Positions 6,661-17,634 of a DNA stretch of 17,634 nt are shown piece after piece. Position 1 is the first letter of the stretch; every line of letters begins with the position of its first letter. Source of the DNA: Acidimicrobiales bacterium (GTDB taxonomy: Bacteria; Actinomycetota; Acidimicrobiia; Acidimicrobiales; RAAP-2); contig JASHWO010000047.1 of assembly GCA_030044045.1 (NCBI GenBank), positions 1-17,634 on the forward strand, in the 5' to 3' direction. A program made the translations under genes and the position numbers. Below the pieces are notes generated by a model that ran no database searches, had not been told where the DNA came from, and saw only the letters and a program-made list of their open reading frames with translations.

Positions 6661-7230
6661 GTGGCCGAACGCGAGCGCAGCCATACCCGACCGCTGGGTG
6701 CCGTGTTCGTTCCCCACGCCCAGGTGCTCACCGCCGCCGACCTCCAGCGCGCCCTGACCCGCATGGCTCACGAGGTGGCTGAGCGCAACGCCGGGCTCGA
6801 CGACGTGGTGCTGGTGGGGCTGCAGACCGGCGGGGTGCCGATCGCCCGGCGCATGGCCGAGATCCTCCGGGAGGTGGAAAGCGAGGAGGTCCCCGTGGGC
6901 ACCCTCGACGTGGCCTTCTACCGGGACGACATCGGGTTGCGGCCGGTGCTGCCCGAGGCGGCCACGGACATCCCGCTCGACCTGACCGGGCAGGTGGTGG
7001 TGCTCGTCGACGACGTGCTCTTCACCGGCCGCACGGTGCGGGCCGCCCTGAACGCCCTGGGCGACTACGGCCGGGCCCGGGCCGTGCAGCTCGCCGTGAT
7101 GGTCGACCGGGGCCACCGGGAGCTGCCCATCCGGCCGGACTACGTCGGCAAGAACCTGCCCACCCGGCGGGAGGAGATGGTCGACGTGAGCGACGAGGGG
7201 GTCAGCATCGGGACCCTGGAGGACCGGTGA
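6661..7230 (+). CDS. pyrR: Bifunctional pyr operon regulator / uracil phosphoribosyltransferase
   Basis: PyrR senses uridine nucleotides and binds pyr mRNA; many homologues also convert uracil and PRPP to UMP. The phosphoribosyltransferase fold is clear. The PRPP-binding motif VVVLVDDVLFTGRT is at about residues 112-125. The N-terminal AQVLTAADLQRALTRMAHEV and LVGLQTGGVPIARR segments and the C-terminal YVGKNLPTRREEMVDV are typical. The length is 189 aa. GTG 6661 follows AGGAGGAG (6651-6658). The PyrR-type RNA hairpin directly upstream indicates autoregulation of this gene and, through coupling, the operon. The stop overlaps the pyrB start by 4 nt (GTGA). No bldD-like gene lies between nusB and pyrR, as I recall for Streptomyces. 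Confidence 0.97.
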   Translation: MAERERSHTRPLGAVFVPHAQVLTAADLQRALTRMAHEVAERNAGLDDVVLVGLQTGGVPIARRMAEILREVESEEVPVGTLDVAFYRDDIGLRPVLPEAATDIPLDLTGQVVVLVDDVLFTGRTVRAALNALGDYGRARAVQLAVMVDRGHRELPIRPDYVGKNLPTRREEMVDVSDEGVSIGTLEDR

Positions 7231-8282
7231 CACACCTGTTGTCAGTGGCCGACCTCGGCCGGGACGGCATCGCCGAGGTGTTCCGCGTGGCCGAGGCCTT
7301 CGCCGAGGTCGAGCGGCGGGCCATCCCGAAGGTGCCGACGCTGCGGGGGCGGGTGGTGGCCACCCTGTTCTTCGAGGGGTCGACCCGCACCCGGCTCTCC
7401 TTCGAGACGGCGGCCAAGCGGCTGTCGGCTGACGTGCTCTCGTTCTCGGTGGCCACCTCGTCGGTGCAGAAGGGCGAGTCCCTCCGGGACACCGTGGCCA
7501 CGGTGGAGGCCATGGGGGTGGACGCCCTGGTGGTGCGCCACCCCTCCTCCGGCGCCTGCCACCAGGTGGCCGGGTGGGCCCGGCGAGCCCGGGTGGTCAA
7601 CGCCGGCGACGGCTGGCACGAGCATCCCACCCAGGCGCTGCTCGACTGCTTCACCGTGCGCCAGGTGCTGGCCGAGCGGGCCGGCCGCGACCCGGCCGAC
7701 CTGGGGGTGGGCTGCTTCGAGGGGCTCCGGGTGCTGGTGGTGGGGGACGTGCGCCACAGCCGGGTGGCCCGCTCGGGCATCCTCGCCTACCACGCCCTGG
7801 GGGCCACGGTGACGGTGGCCGCCCCGGGCAGCCTGCTGCCGCCCTCCCTGGAGGGGTGGCCGGTGACCGTGGCGCCGGATCTGGACGAGGCGCTGGGCGA
7901 GGCCGACGTGGTGTCGCTGCTCCGCCTGCAGGCCGAGCGGGGGAGCGGGGCCTGCGTGCCCTCCTTGCGGGAGTACACCGAGCACTGGGGCCTCACCGTC
8001 CGCCGGGCCGGACGGCTGGCGCCGGGGGCCGTGGTCACCCACCCGGGGCCGATGGTCCGGGGGGTGGAGATCGCCGGCGAGGTGGCTGACCGGCCCGAAG
8101 TGGTGGCCACCCGCCAGGTCGCCAACGGGGTGGCCGTGCGCATGGCCGTGCTGTTCCTGCTGCTCGGGTCGGGCAGCGTGGCCGTCCCCCCGCTGGAGAT
8201 GACGGCCGGGGCGGGGTTGGGGTCCCCGCCTCCGGAGGAGCCTGGGGTTGGGGCCCCAGGCGGGGAGGTGCGCGGTGGCTAG
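7227..8282 (+). CDS. pyrB: Aspartate carbamoyltransferase, C-terminus extended by a repeat
   Basis: PyrB is the catalytic chain that condenses carbamoyl phosphate with aspartate. The carbamoyl phosphate site FFEGSTRTRLSFE is at residues 48-60 (STRTR 52-56), followed by SVQKGESLRDT, HPTQALLD (133-140), DVRHSRVARS, LLRLQAERG and HPGPMVRGVEI. The family is usually near 305-315 aa, while this protein is 351 aa. The natural end appears to be around VRMAVLFLLLGSGS. The last residues come from a 63-nt palindromic element (8202-8264) read in the frame ending [10 protein letters not shown], then EVRGG and the TAG. GTG 7227 overlaps the pyrR stop. No pyrI is present. The stop overlaps the pyrC start by 8 nt. 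Confidence 0.95.
   Translation: MTHLLSVADLGRDGIAEVFRVAEAFAEVERRAIPKVPTLRGRVVATLFFEGSTRTRLSFETAAKRLSADVLSFSVATSSVQKGESLRDTVATVEAMGVDALVVRHPSSGACHQVAGWARRARVVNAGDGWHEHPTQALLDCFTVRQVLAERAGRDPADLGVGCFEGLRVLVVGDVRHSRVARSGILAYHALGATVTVAAPGSLLPPSLEGWPVTVAPDLDEALGEADVVSLLRLQAERGSGACVPSLREYTEHWGLTVRRAGRLAPGAVVTHPGPMVRGVEIAGEVADRPEVVATRQVANGVAVRMAVLFLLLGSGSVAVPPLEMTAGAGLGSPPPEEPGVGAPGGEVRGG
8202..8264 (+). repeat. Palindromic element, 63-nt form, in frame at the pyrB 3' end
   Basis: This copy is exactly 63 nt and supplies 21 codons of pyrB. Its left arm is the GGCGGGG-TTGGGGT-CCCCGCC type shared with the aroC array, giving AGAGLGSPPPEEP. Its right arm is the CCTGGGG-TTGGGG-CCCCAGG stem. The bases just after it (GAGG) complete the GGGGAGG Shine-Dalgarno (8262-8268) of pyrC. 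Confidence 0.92.
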
Positions 8283-9648
8283 GCGCGGCACGGCCGGCGT
8301 GGGGCAGGGGCCCCACGCCTCGGAGGAGCCCGGGGTTGGGGCCCCAGGCGGGTCTGAATTGGTGGTACGGGGCGGCACGGTGGTCGACGCCGGCGGCGCC
8401 CGGCGGGCCGACGTGCGGGTGGTGGACGGCCTGGTGGCCGAGGTGGGCGAGGCGCTGGCCGCGCCGGCCGGGGCCACCGAGCTGGACGCTGGCGGCTGCC
8501 TGGTGGCCCCCGGCCTGGTCGACCTCCACACCCACCTGCGCCAGCCGGGGCGGGAGGAAGCCGAGACGGTGGCCACCGGAGCCCGCGCCGCGGCCCTCGG
8601 TGGGTACACGGCGGTGGTGGCCATGCCGAACACCGAGCCCCCGGTCGACTCGGCCGAGGTGGTCCGGGAGGTGCTGGCCCTGGGCCGGGAGGCGGCGGTG
8701 GAGGTGGCGGTGGCTGGGGCCATCACCGCCGGCCGGGCCGGGGAGCGGCTGGCCCCCATGGCCGAGCTGGCCGCCCTGGGGGTGCGGATCTTCACCGACG
8801 ACGGGGCCGGGGTGCAGGACGGCGCCCTCATGCGGCGGGCCCTCGACTATGCCCGGGGCCTGCGGGCCCGGGGGCTGCCGGTGGTGCTGGCCCAGCACTG
8901 CGAGGACGAGTCCCTGGCCCGGGGCGGGGCCATGCACGAGGGGGCCTGGTCGAGCCGGCTGGGCCTGCCGGGCATCCCGGCCGCCGCCGAGGAGGTGATG
9001 GTGGCCCGGGACGTGGTCCTGGTCCGGCTGACCGGGGCGCCGGTCCACTTCCTCCACCTCTCGACGGCCGGCTCGGTCGACCTGGTGCGGCGGGCCAAGG
9101 CCGAGGGGCTGCCGGTGACCGCCGAGGCGGCCCCCCACCATTTCTCCCTCACCGACGAGCTGGTGGCCGGCTACGACCCGGTGTTCAAGGTGAACCCGCC
9201 GCTGCGCACCGCCGCCGACGTGGCGGCGGTCAAGGCCGGTCTGGCCGACAGGACGATCGACGCCGTGGCCACCGATCACGCCCCCCACGCCGCCGAGGCC
9301 AAGGAGGTCCCCTTCGACCAGGCGCCGCCGGGGATGCTGGGGCTGGAGACGGCGCTGGCTGTGGCCCTCACCGAGCTGGACCTGCCGCCCGAGCGGGTGC
9401 TGGCCCTGCTGAGCTGGCAGCCGGCGGCCGTGGCCGGCCTGGCCGACCGCCACGGCGGGCCGGTGGCCGAGGGTCGGCCGGCCAACCTCTGCGTGGTGGA
9501 CCCGGCGGCTACGTGGGCCGTCGACCCGGCCCGCTCGGCCAGCCGCAGCCGGAACACCCCGTTCGCCGGCCGCAAGCTCACCGGCCGGGTGCGCCACACC
9601 GTGCTGCGGGGGGAGCCGGTGGTGATCGACGGCGAGGCCCAGCGATGA
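8275..9648 (+). CDS. pyrC: Dihydroorotase (class I type), N-terminus extended by a repeat
   Basis: PyrC cyclises carbamoyl aspartate to dihydroorotate. Metal-site motifs are [10 protein letters not shown] (H85 and H87 from GTG 8275), then [61 protein letters not shown] and [12 protein letters not shown]. The protein is 457 aa against the usual 425-430. Residues 6-26 are encoded by a 63-nt palindromic element. GTG 8275 has GGGGAGG (8262-8268) 6 nt upstream and overlaps the pyrB stop, so I favour it. A start after the element (TTG 8359 or GTG 8362) would give a conventional N-terminus but lacks a close Shine-Dalgarno. The stop overlaps an ATG (9645) of a different frame, not carA itself. Confidence 0.93.
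   Translation: MARRGTAGVGQGPHASEEPGVGAPGGSELVVRGGTVVDAGGARRADVRVVDGLVAEVGEALAAPAGATELDAGGCLVAPGLVDLHTHLRQPGREEAETVATGARAAALGGYTAVVAMPNTEPPVDSAEVVREVLALGREAAVEVAVAGAITAGRAGERLAPMAELAALGVRIFTDDGAGVQDGALMRRALDYARGLRARGLPVVLAQHCEDESLARGGAMHEGAWSSRLGLPGIPAAAEEVMVARDVVLVRLTGAPVHFLHLSTAGSVDLVRRAKAEGLPVTAEAAPHHFSLTDELVAGYDPVFKVNPPLRTAADVAAVKAGLADRTIDAVATDHAPHAAEAKEVPFDQAPPGMLGLETALAVALTELDLPPERVLALLSWQPAAVAGLADRHGGPVAEGRPANLCVVDPAATWAVDPARSASRSRNTPFAGRKLTGRVRHTVLRGEPVVIDGEAQR
8290..8352 (+). repeat. Palindromic element, 63-nt form, in frame at the pyrC 5' end
   Basis: This 63-nt copy is read as the same 21-codon peptide as in aroQ and is 61/63 identical to that copy by hand alignment. The left arm is a perfect 8-bp stem GCGTGGGG/CCCCACGC. 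It lies 25 nt after the pyrB copy, so the pyrB-pyrC junction is flanked by two elements read in different absolute frames but the same element frame. Confidence 0.93.
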
Positions 9649-9793
9649 CGGCCGCGACCCGCGTGACGCGCCGACGGCCGGCATGGGGCAGGGGCCCCGC
9701 GCCTCGGAGGAGCCCGGGGTTGGGGCCCCCGGCGGGTCAGGTGCCAGCACGGCCGGCATGGGGCAGGGGTCCCACGCAGCGGAGGAGGCCGCC

Positions 9794-9800
<7 letters not shown>
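9645..9800 (+). CDS. Candidate 51-aa bridging mini-ORF between pyrC and carA
   Basis: ATG 9645 overlaps the pyrC stop in ATGA, which looks like a coupled start, but its frame is not that of carA. It reads through both palindromic elements in another frame (Arg/Pro/Gly-rich) and stops at 9798-9800, a few bases past the favoured carA start ATG 9794. It could deliver ribosomes to carA by termination-reinitiation, or be chance. There is no recognisable domain. Confidence 0.22.
9674..9736 (+). repeat. Palindromic element, 63-nt form, upstream of carA
   Basis: This 63-nt copy differs from the pyrC copy at 3 positions. It lies in the carA reading frame, which is open through it, but upstream of the most likely carA start. 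A 12-nt spacer separates it from the next copy, giving a 75-nt period. Confidence 0.9.
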
Positions 9801-10918
<1,118 letters not shown>

Positions 10919-10920
10919 CC

Positions 10921-14383
<3,463 letters not shown>

Positions 14384-14394
<11 letters not shown>

Positions 14395-15307
14395 CCCCGA
14401 CCTGGCCACCCGGGTGGGCTCGGTGGCCCTGCCGAACCCGGTGATGACCGCCTCGGGCACGGCCGGCCACGGGGCCGAGCTGGGCGCCTACGGCCCCCTC
14501 GACGGGCTCGGCGCGGTGGTGGTGAAGTCGCTGTCGGCCGAGCCCTGGGCCGGCAACCCCGCCCCCCGGGTGCACGAGGTGACGGGGGGCATGCTGAACA
14601 GCGTGGGGCTCCAGGGGCCGGGCGTGGCCGCCTGGGCGGCCGAGGAGCTGCCACGGTTGGTGGCCGCCGGGGCCAGGGTGGTGGCCTCCATCTGGGGGCG
14701 CCGGGCCGAGGAGTTCGCCGACGCCGCCCGGGCGCTGGCCGGGGCGCCGGGGGTGGTGGCGGTCGAGGTCAACGTGAGCTGCCCGAACGTGGAGGACCGG
14801 TCTCGGATGTTCGCCCACTCGCCGTCGGCCACGGCCGAGGCGGTGGCGGCGGCGGGGGCGGCGGGGCTGCCGATTTGGGCCAAGCTCAGCCCGAACGTGG
14901 CCGACCTGCGGGAGATCGCCGCCGCCGCCCTGGGCGCCGGGGCGGAGGCCCTGACCCTGGTGAACACCCTGCTCGGCCTGGCCGTCGACGTGGAGCGCCG
15001 CCGGCCGGTGCTGGGGGCGGTGGGCGGCGGCCTCTCCGGCCCGGCCGTGCACCCGGTGGCCGTGCGAGCCGTCTGGGAGTGCCGGGAGGCGTTCCCGGAG
15101 GCCGGGATCGTGGGGGTGGGCGGGGTGGCCAGCGGGACCGACGCCGTGGAGCTGCTCCTGGCCGGGGCCGACGCCGTGCAGGTGGGCACGGCCACCTTCC
15201 GCGACCCCCGGGCGCCCTGGAAGGTGCTGGCCGGGGTGGAGCGGTGGTGCCGGCACCACCGGGTGGCCCGGGTGGGGGAGCTGGTGGGGGCGGCCCGTGG
15301 CCGTTGA
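14384..15307 (+). CDS. pyrD: Dihydroorotate dehydrogenase, class 1 (1B-like)
   Basis: PyrD oxidises dihydroorotate to orotate with FMN. The length of 307 aa and the motifs [12 protein letters not shown] and [14 protein letters not shown], the catalytic cysteine C133 in [46 protein letters not shown] and [27 protein letters not shown] match cytosolic class 1 enzymes of the 1B type. Class 2 membrane enzymes use serine and have an N-terminal helix, which is absent. ATG 14384 is chosen because GGGAGGG (14367-14373) precedes it; GTG 14375 and GTG 14360 are in frame. No pyrK lies before or after it, although 1B enzymes normally use PyrK to pass electrons to NAD+. It overlaps carB and pyrF by 11 nt each. 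Confidence 0.93.
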
Positions 15308-16157
15308 GGACCCGGGGCCGCCCTCGACCTTTGCCGGGCGGCTGGCCGCGGCGGTGGCCCGCACCGGGCCGCTCTGCGTGGGGATCGACCCCTCGCCGGC
15401 GCTGCTGGCCGCCTGGGGGCTGCCCGACGACCCGGGTGGCCTGCGCACCTTCGCCCTGCGCTGCGTGGCCGCCTTCGCCGGCGAGCTCCCGGCGGTGAAG
15501 CCCCAGGTGGCGTTCTTCGAGCGCCACGGCGCCGCCGGCCTGGCGGTGCTGGAGGAGGTGATCGCCGAGGCCCGCCGGGCCGGGCTGCTGGTGGTGGGCG
15601 ACGCCAAGCGGGGCGACGTCGACTCCACCGTGGCCGCCTACGCCGACGCCTGGCTGGGCGGGTCGAGCCCGCTGGCCGTGGACGCCGTCACCGCCGTCCC
15701 CTACCTGGGCCTGGGGGCGCTCCGGCCGCTGGTGGAAGCGGCCCGGCGCCACGGGCGGGGGGTACTGGTGGTGGTGCGCAGCAGCAATCCCGAGGGCCGC
15801 CCACTGCAGGAGGCGGTGACCGCCGGCGGGGCCTCGGTGGAGGACGCCCTGCTGGCCGGCATCGCCGAGCTGAACCGGGCCGAGGGGGCGCCGGTGGGCG
15901 CGGTGGGGGCGGTGGTGGGAGCCACCATGCCCCCCTCCCGGTTCCCGTTGTCCCAGCTCAGAGGGATAGTGCTGGCCCCGGGGGTGGGGGCCCAGGGGGC
16001 CACCCCGGCCGACGTGGCGGCCCGCATGGCCGGCTGCCCGCCGGGCAGCGTGCTGCCCAGCGCCTCCCGCTCGGTGCTGGCCGCCGGACCCTCGGAACGG
16101 GGGGTGCGAGACGCTGCCGTCCAGGCCAGGGAGGCAATGACCGCGGCAATTGTGTGA
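15297..16157 (+). CDS. pyrF: Orotidine 5'-phosphate decarboxylase (mycobacterial type 2)
   Basis: PyrF decarboxylates OMP to UMP, the last de novo step. The 286-aa protein has the catalytic Asp-Lys-Asp motif GDAKRGDVDST (D102, K104, D107) and LCVGIDPSP near the N-terminus. VKPQVAFFERHG, VVVRSSNPEGRPLQE and the phosphate-binding LAPGVGAQGATPADV followed by SASRSVL complete the type 2 pattern typical of actinobacteria. GTG 15297 overlaps pyrD by 11 nt. The stop (16155-16157) overlaps the predicted -35 box of mihF. The GVGAQG motif superficially resembles the repeat peptide but is the conserved family motif. Confidence 0.95.
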   Translation: MAVEDPGPPSTFAGRLAAAVARTGPLCVGIDPSPALLAAWGLPDDPGGLRTFALRCVAAFAGELPAVKPQVAFFERHGAAGLAVLEEVIAEARRAGLLVVGDAKRGDVDSTVAAYADAWLGGSSPLAVDAVTAVPYLGLGALRPLVEAARRHGRGVLVVVRSSNPEGRPLQEAVTAGGASVEDALLAGIAELNRAEGAPVGAVGAVVGATMPPSRFPLSQLRGIVLAPGVGAQGATPADVAARMAGCPPGSVLPSASRSVLAAGPSERGVRDAAVQAREAMTAAIV

Positions 16158-16182
16158 CCAGGTGCCCCGGAGGCGCTAAGGT
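16154..16182 (+). promoter_or_regulatory. Predicted mihF promoter giving a leaderless mRNA
   Basis: GTGACC (16154-16159, matching TTGACN at four of five defined positions) and TAAGGT (16177-16182, TANNNT pattern) are separated by 17 nt. The usual start distance from the -10 box places +1 at or next to 16189, the A of the mihF ATG. No Shine-Dalgarno lies at normal spacing before that ATG; GGAGG at 16169-16173 is 15 nt away. A leaderless transcript is the simplest reading. Confidence 0.6.
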
Positions 16183-16188
16183 CGCGCC

Positions 16189-16506
16189 ATGCCGCAACCG
16201 CCTGCACTCACGCCCGAGCAGCGCCAGGCTGCACTGGAGAAGGCCGCCAAGGTTCGCCGCGAGCGAGCCGAGGTGAAGGAGAAGCTGAAGCTGGGGTCGC
16301 TGACCCTCGGCGAGCTCCTCAGGAAGGCCGACAAGGACGAGACGGTCGGGAAGATGAAAGTGGTCTCCGTGCTGGAGTCCCTTCCCGGCCTCGGCAAGGT
16401 CAAGGCCCGCCGCCTCATGGAGACCGTCGGCATCAGCGAGAGCCGCCGGCTCCAGGGCCTCGGGGCCAAGCAGCGGGTCGACCTCCTGAAAGAGACCGAG
16501 CGCTAG
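16189..16506 (+). CDS. mihF: Actinobacterial integration host factor (mIHF)
   Basis: mIHF is a small nucleoid-associated DNA-binding protein, essential in mycobacteria and unrelated to the HU/IHF fold. This 105-aa protein begins with PPALTPEQRQAALEKAAKVRRERAEVKEKLKLG, a long basic helix region. The helix-two-turn-helix region LESLPGLGKVKARRLMETVGI then SESRRLQGLGAKQRVDLL is nearly diagnostic. The position after pyrF is the conserved one. In most actinobacteria gmk comes next, but here rpoZ does, after a hairpin. The ATG at 16189 coincides with the predicted transcription start. Confidence 0.96.
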   Translation: MPQPPALTPEQRQAALEKAAKVRRERAEVKEKLKLGSLTLGELLRKADKDETVGKMKVVSVLESLPGLGKVKARRLMETVGISESRRLQGLGAKQRVDLLKETER

Positions 16507-16522
16507 GCCGGTCGGGGAGGGA

Positions 16523-16544
16523 CGGCCGGCACCCCTGCCGGCCG
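16523..16544 (+). terminator. Hairpin between mihF and rpoZ, possible terminator without U-tract
   Basis: A perfect 9-bp inverted repeat, CGGCCGGCA and TGCCGGCCG, with loop CCCC lies 17 nt after the mihF stop. No T-run follows. Hairpins of this kind are proposed as terminators in GC-rich actinobacteria. It also sits where the -35 of the rpoZ promoter would be, so it could instead be a regulatory inverted repeat. Confidence 0.5.
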
Positions 16545-16545
16545 G

Positions 16546-16574
16546 TAGCATCGCGCGTACACGGACCGGGAGGA
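16546..16574 (+). promoter_or_regulatory. Predicted rpoZ -10 box and ribosome binding site
   Basis: TAGCAT at 16546-16551 matches the TANNNT -10 pattern, with transcription expected near 16558. GGGAGGA at 16568-16574 is a strong Shine-Dalgarno 7 nt before the rpoZ ATG. I see no good -35 match; the expected place is occupied by the inverted repeat. Confidence 0.4.
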
Positions 16575-16581
16575 TCCCCAC

Positions 16582-16944
16582 ATGGCCCAAGGCCGCAACA
16601 CGCTCATGGACCCGCCGATCGAGCACCTGCTCGACAAGGTGGACTCCAAGTTCACCCTGGTGGCCCTGGGCTCGGCCCGGGCCCGCCAGGTCAACGCCTA
16701 CTACAACAGCCTGGGCGAGGGGCTGGGTCGGGTGGTCCCGCCCCAGGTGACCTCGGTGTCGGGCAAGCCCCTGTCGATCGCCTTCGAGGAGGTCGCCGCC
16801 GGCAAGGCCACCTACACCCGGCTGGATCCCGAGGCGCTGGCCGCCGAGGCAGCCGGCGAGGCCGAGGGCGAGGGCGGTGCCGACGCGGCAGCCGGTGACG
16901 GGGCCGGGGCCGACGTGGAGGACGAGGGCCCGGCCGCCGGCTAG
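16582..16944 (+). CDS. rpoZ: RNA polymerase omega subunit
   Basis: Omega binds the beta-prime subunit and assists RNA polymerase assembly. The first 80 residues show the actinobacterial omega signature: MDPPIEHLLDKVDSKFTLVAL, GSARARQVNAYYNSLGEG, then KPLSIAFEEVAAGKATY. The C-terminal 35 residues are an acidic Ala/Gly/Glu-rich tail, likely disordered. The length of 120 aa is at the long end for the family. The ATG has a well-placed GGGAGGA. The TAG stop shares its last base with the GTG start of coaBC. Confidence 0.95.
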   Translation: MAQGRNTLMDPPIEHLLDKVDSKFTLVALGSARARQVNAYYNSLGEGLGRVVPPQVTSVSGKPLSIAFEEVAAGKATYTRLDPEALAAEAAGEAEGEGGADAAAGDGAGADVEDEGPAAG

Positions 16945-17634
16945 TGCCGCCGCGCCGGGTCGTCCTGGGGGTCTCCGGCGGGATCGCCGCCTACAAGGCG
17001 GTGGAGGTCTGCCGGCGCCTGGTCGACGCCGGGGTGCACGTGGCCCCGGTGCTCACCGCCGAGGCCACCCGCTTCGTGGGCGAGGTGACCTTCTCGGCGC
17101 TGGCCTCGGAGCCGGCTCGCACCAGCCTGTGGGAGGGGTCCATCCCCCACACCGCGCTGGGCCAGTCGGCCGACGTGGTGGTGGTGGCCCCGGCCACCGC
17201 CCACCTGCTGGCCCGCTACGCCGCCGGGATGGCCGACGACCTGCTCACGGCCACCCTGCTGGCCACCCGGGCGCCGGTGGTGGTCTGCCCGGCCATGCAC
17301 ACCGAGATGTGGGAGCACCCGGCGGTCCGGGACAACCTGGCGCTGCTGGAGCGCCGGGGTGTGGTGGTGGTCCCTCCCGAGGAGGGCCGGCTGGCCGGGG
17401 GCGACGTGGGCGCCGGACGGCTGGCCGAGCCGGCGACGATCGTGGCGCGGGTGCTGGCCCTGCTGGACGGCCCCGGTGGTGCGGGTGGCGTCGGCGGGGC
17501 CCGGGACCTGGCCGGCCGGTCGGTGGTGGTGAGCGCCGGGGGCACCCGGGAGCCGCTGGACCCGGTCCGGGTCCTGACCAACCGCTCCTCGGGCAAGCAG
17601 GGGCACGCCCTGGCCGAGGCGGCGGCCCGGCGGG
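16944..17634 (+). CDS. coaBC: Bifunctional phosphopantothenoylcysteine decarboxylase / phosphopantothenate-cysteine ligase, 3' end outside window
   Basis: CoaBC makes 4'-phosphopantetheine from 4'-phosphopantothenate and cysteine in coenzyme A synthesis. GTG 16944 overlaps the rpoZ stop by one base and the frame is open to the window end (230 codons). The FMN-dependent CoaC domain has LGVSGGIAAYKAVEV (8-22), catalytic-type H69 in IPHTALGQ, VAPATAHLLARYAAGMADDLL, and PAMHTEMW (116-123), followed by EEGRLAGGDVGAGRLAEP. The CoaB domain starts near residue 190 with SAGGTREPLDPVRVLTNR then SSGKQG. The usual PAMN motif has His for Asn, which I recall is also the case in mycobacterial CoaBC, so I do not read it as a defect. 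A Gly-rich linker (175-185) joins the domains. Confidence 0.94.
   Translation, partial: MPPRRVVLGVSGGIAAYKAVEVCRRLVDAGVHVAPVLTAEATRFVGEVTFSALASEPARTSLWEGSIPHTALGQSADVVVVAPATAHLLARYAAGMADDLLTATLLATRAPVVVCPAMHTEMWEHPAVRDNLALLERRGVVVVPPEEGRLAGGDVGAGRLAEPATIVARVLALLDGPGGAGGVGGARDLAGRSVVVSAGGTREPLDPVRVLTNRSSGKQGHALAEAAARR

Noticed and set aside
8322..8364. Element GGAGGAG acting as the pyrC ribosome binding site for GTG 8362 across a folded hairpin
   Set aside because: The distance is over 30 nt and would need a structured bridge. GTG 8275 has a normal Shine-Dalgarno and overlaps the pyrB stop, so the simpler start is preferred.
9645..9647. ATG overlapping the pyrC stop as the start of carA
   Set aside because: It is in a different frame and terminates at 9800, so carA cannot start there unless a frameshift occurred.
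15970..16010. G/C-rich stretch in pyrF encoding LAPGVGAQG, similar to the element peptide
   Set aside because: It is the conserved phosphate-binding motif of OMP decarboxylase and lacks the arms and the GGAGGA centre.
17289..17312. PAMHTEMW in CoaC as a damaged PAMN active site
   Set aside because: I recall His at this position in mycobacterial CoaBC, and all neighbouring motifs are intact, so it is more likely a lineage feature.

Overview
The window is about 17.6 kb of very GC-rich DNA in which every recognisable gene lies on the + strand, mostly with 1-11 nt overlaps or short gaps. The gene order (aroC-aroK-aroB-aroQ, M24 peptidase, efp, nusB, pyrR-pyrB-pyrC-carA-carB-pyrD-pyrF, mihF, rpoZ, coaBC) is the conserved actinobacterial arrangement. 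An mIHF-type integration host factor, a mycobacterial-type OMP decarboxylase and TANNNT-type -10 boxes also point to Actinomycetota. The exact class cannot be fixed from sequence alone; a deep-branching group such as Acidimicrobiia is a guess.

Layout: 2-721 is the C-terminal part of a prepilin peptidase. 722-978 is a tandem repeat array in front of aroC. 979-4430 is a shikimate block (chorismate synthase, shikimate kinase, dehydroquinate synthase, type II dehydroquinase). 4510-6604 holds an Xaa-Pro peptidase, EF-P and NusB. 6578-16157 is the de novo UMP operon, opened by a promoter and a PyrR-binding RNA hairpin that overlaps the pyrR ribosome binding site. 16154-17634 holds mihF, rpoZ and the 5' part of coaBC. 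pyrK, gmk and aroE are not in the window.

The most unusual content is a family of palindromic elements, nine copies within 12.3 kb and all in the same orientation. Each has two G/C-rich hairpin arms (motif GGGG-TT/CA-GGGG-CCCC) around a central GGAGGA. Copies that overlap genes are exactly 63 or 78 nt and are read in one frame, giving a peptide of the type [19 protein letters not shown]. One copy sits inside carB, one at the start of aroQ, one at the end of pyrB, one at the start of pyrC, and two directly before or within the carA start. The three copies before aroC are 65, 65 and 80 nt and are not in the aroC frame. The behaviour resembles Rickettsia palindromic elements, but I do not recognise this family. 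In carA the element appears to supply the ribosome binding site and a start codon.

A second pattern is that three intergenic gaps (aroK-aroB, aroQ-peptidase, pyrC-carA) are each spanned by a mini-ORF. Its start overlaps the upstream stop and its stop overlaps or abuts the downstream start.
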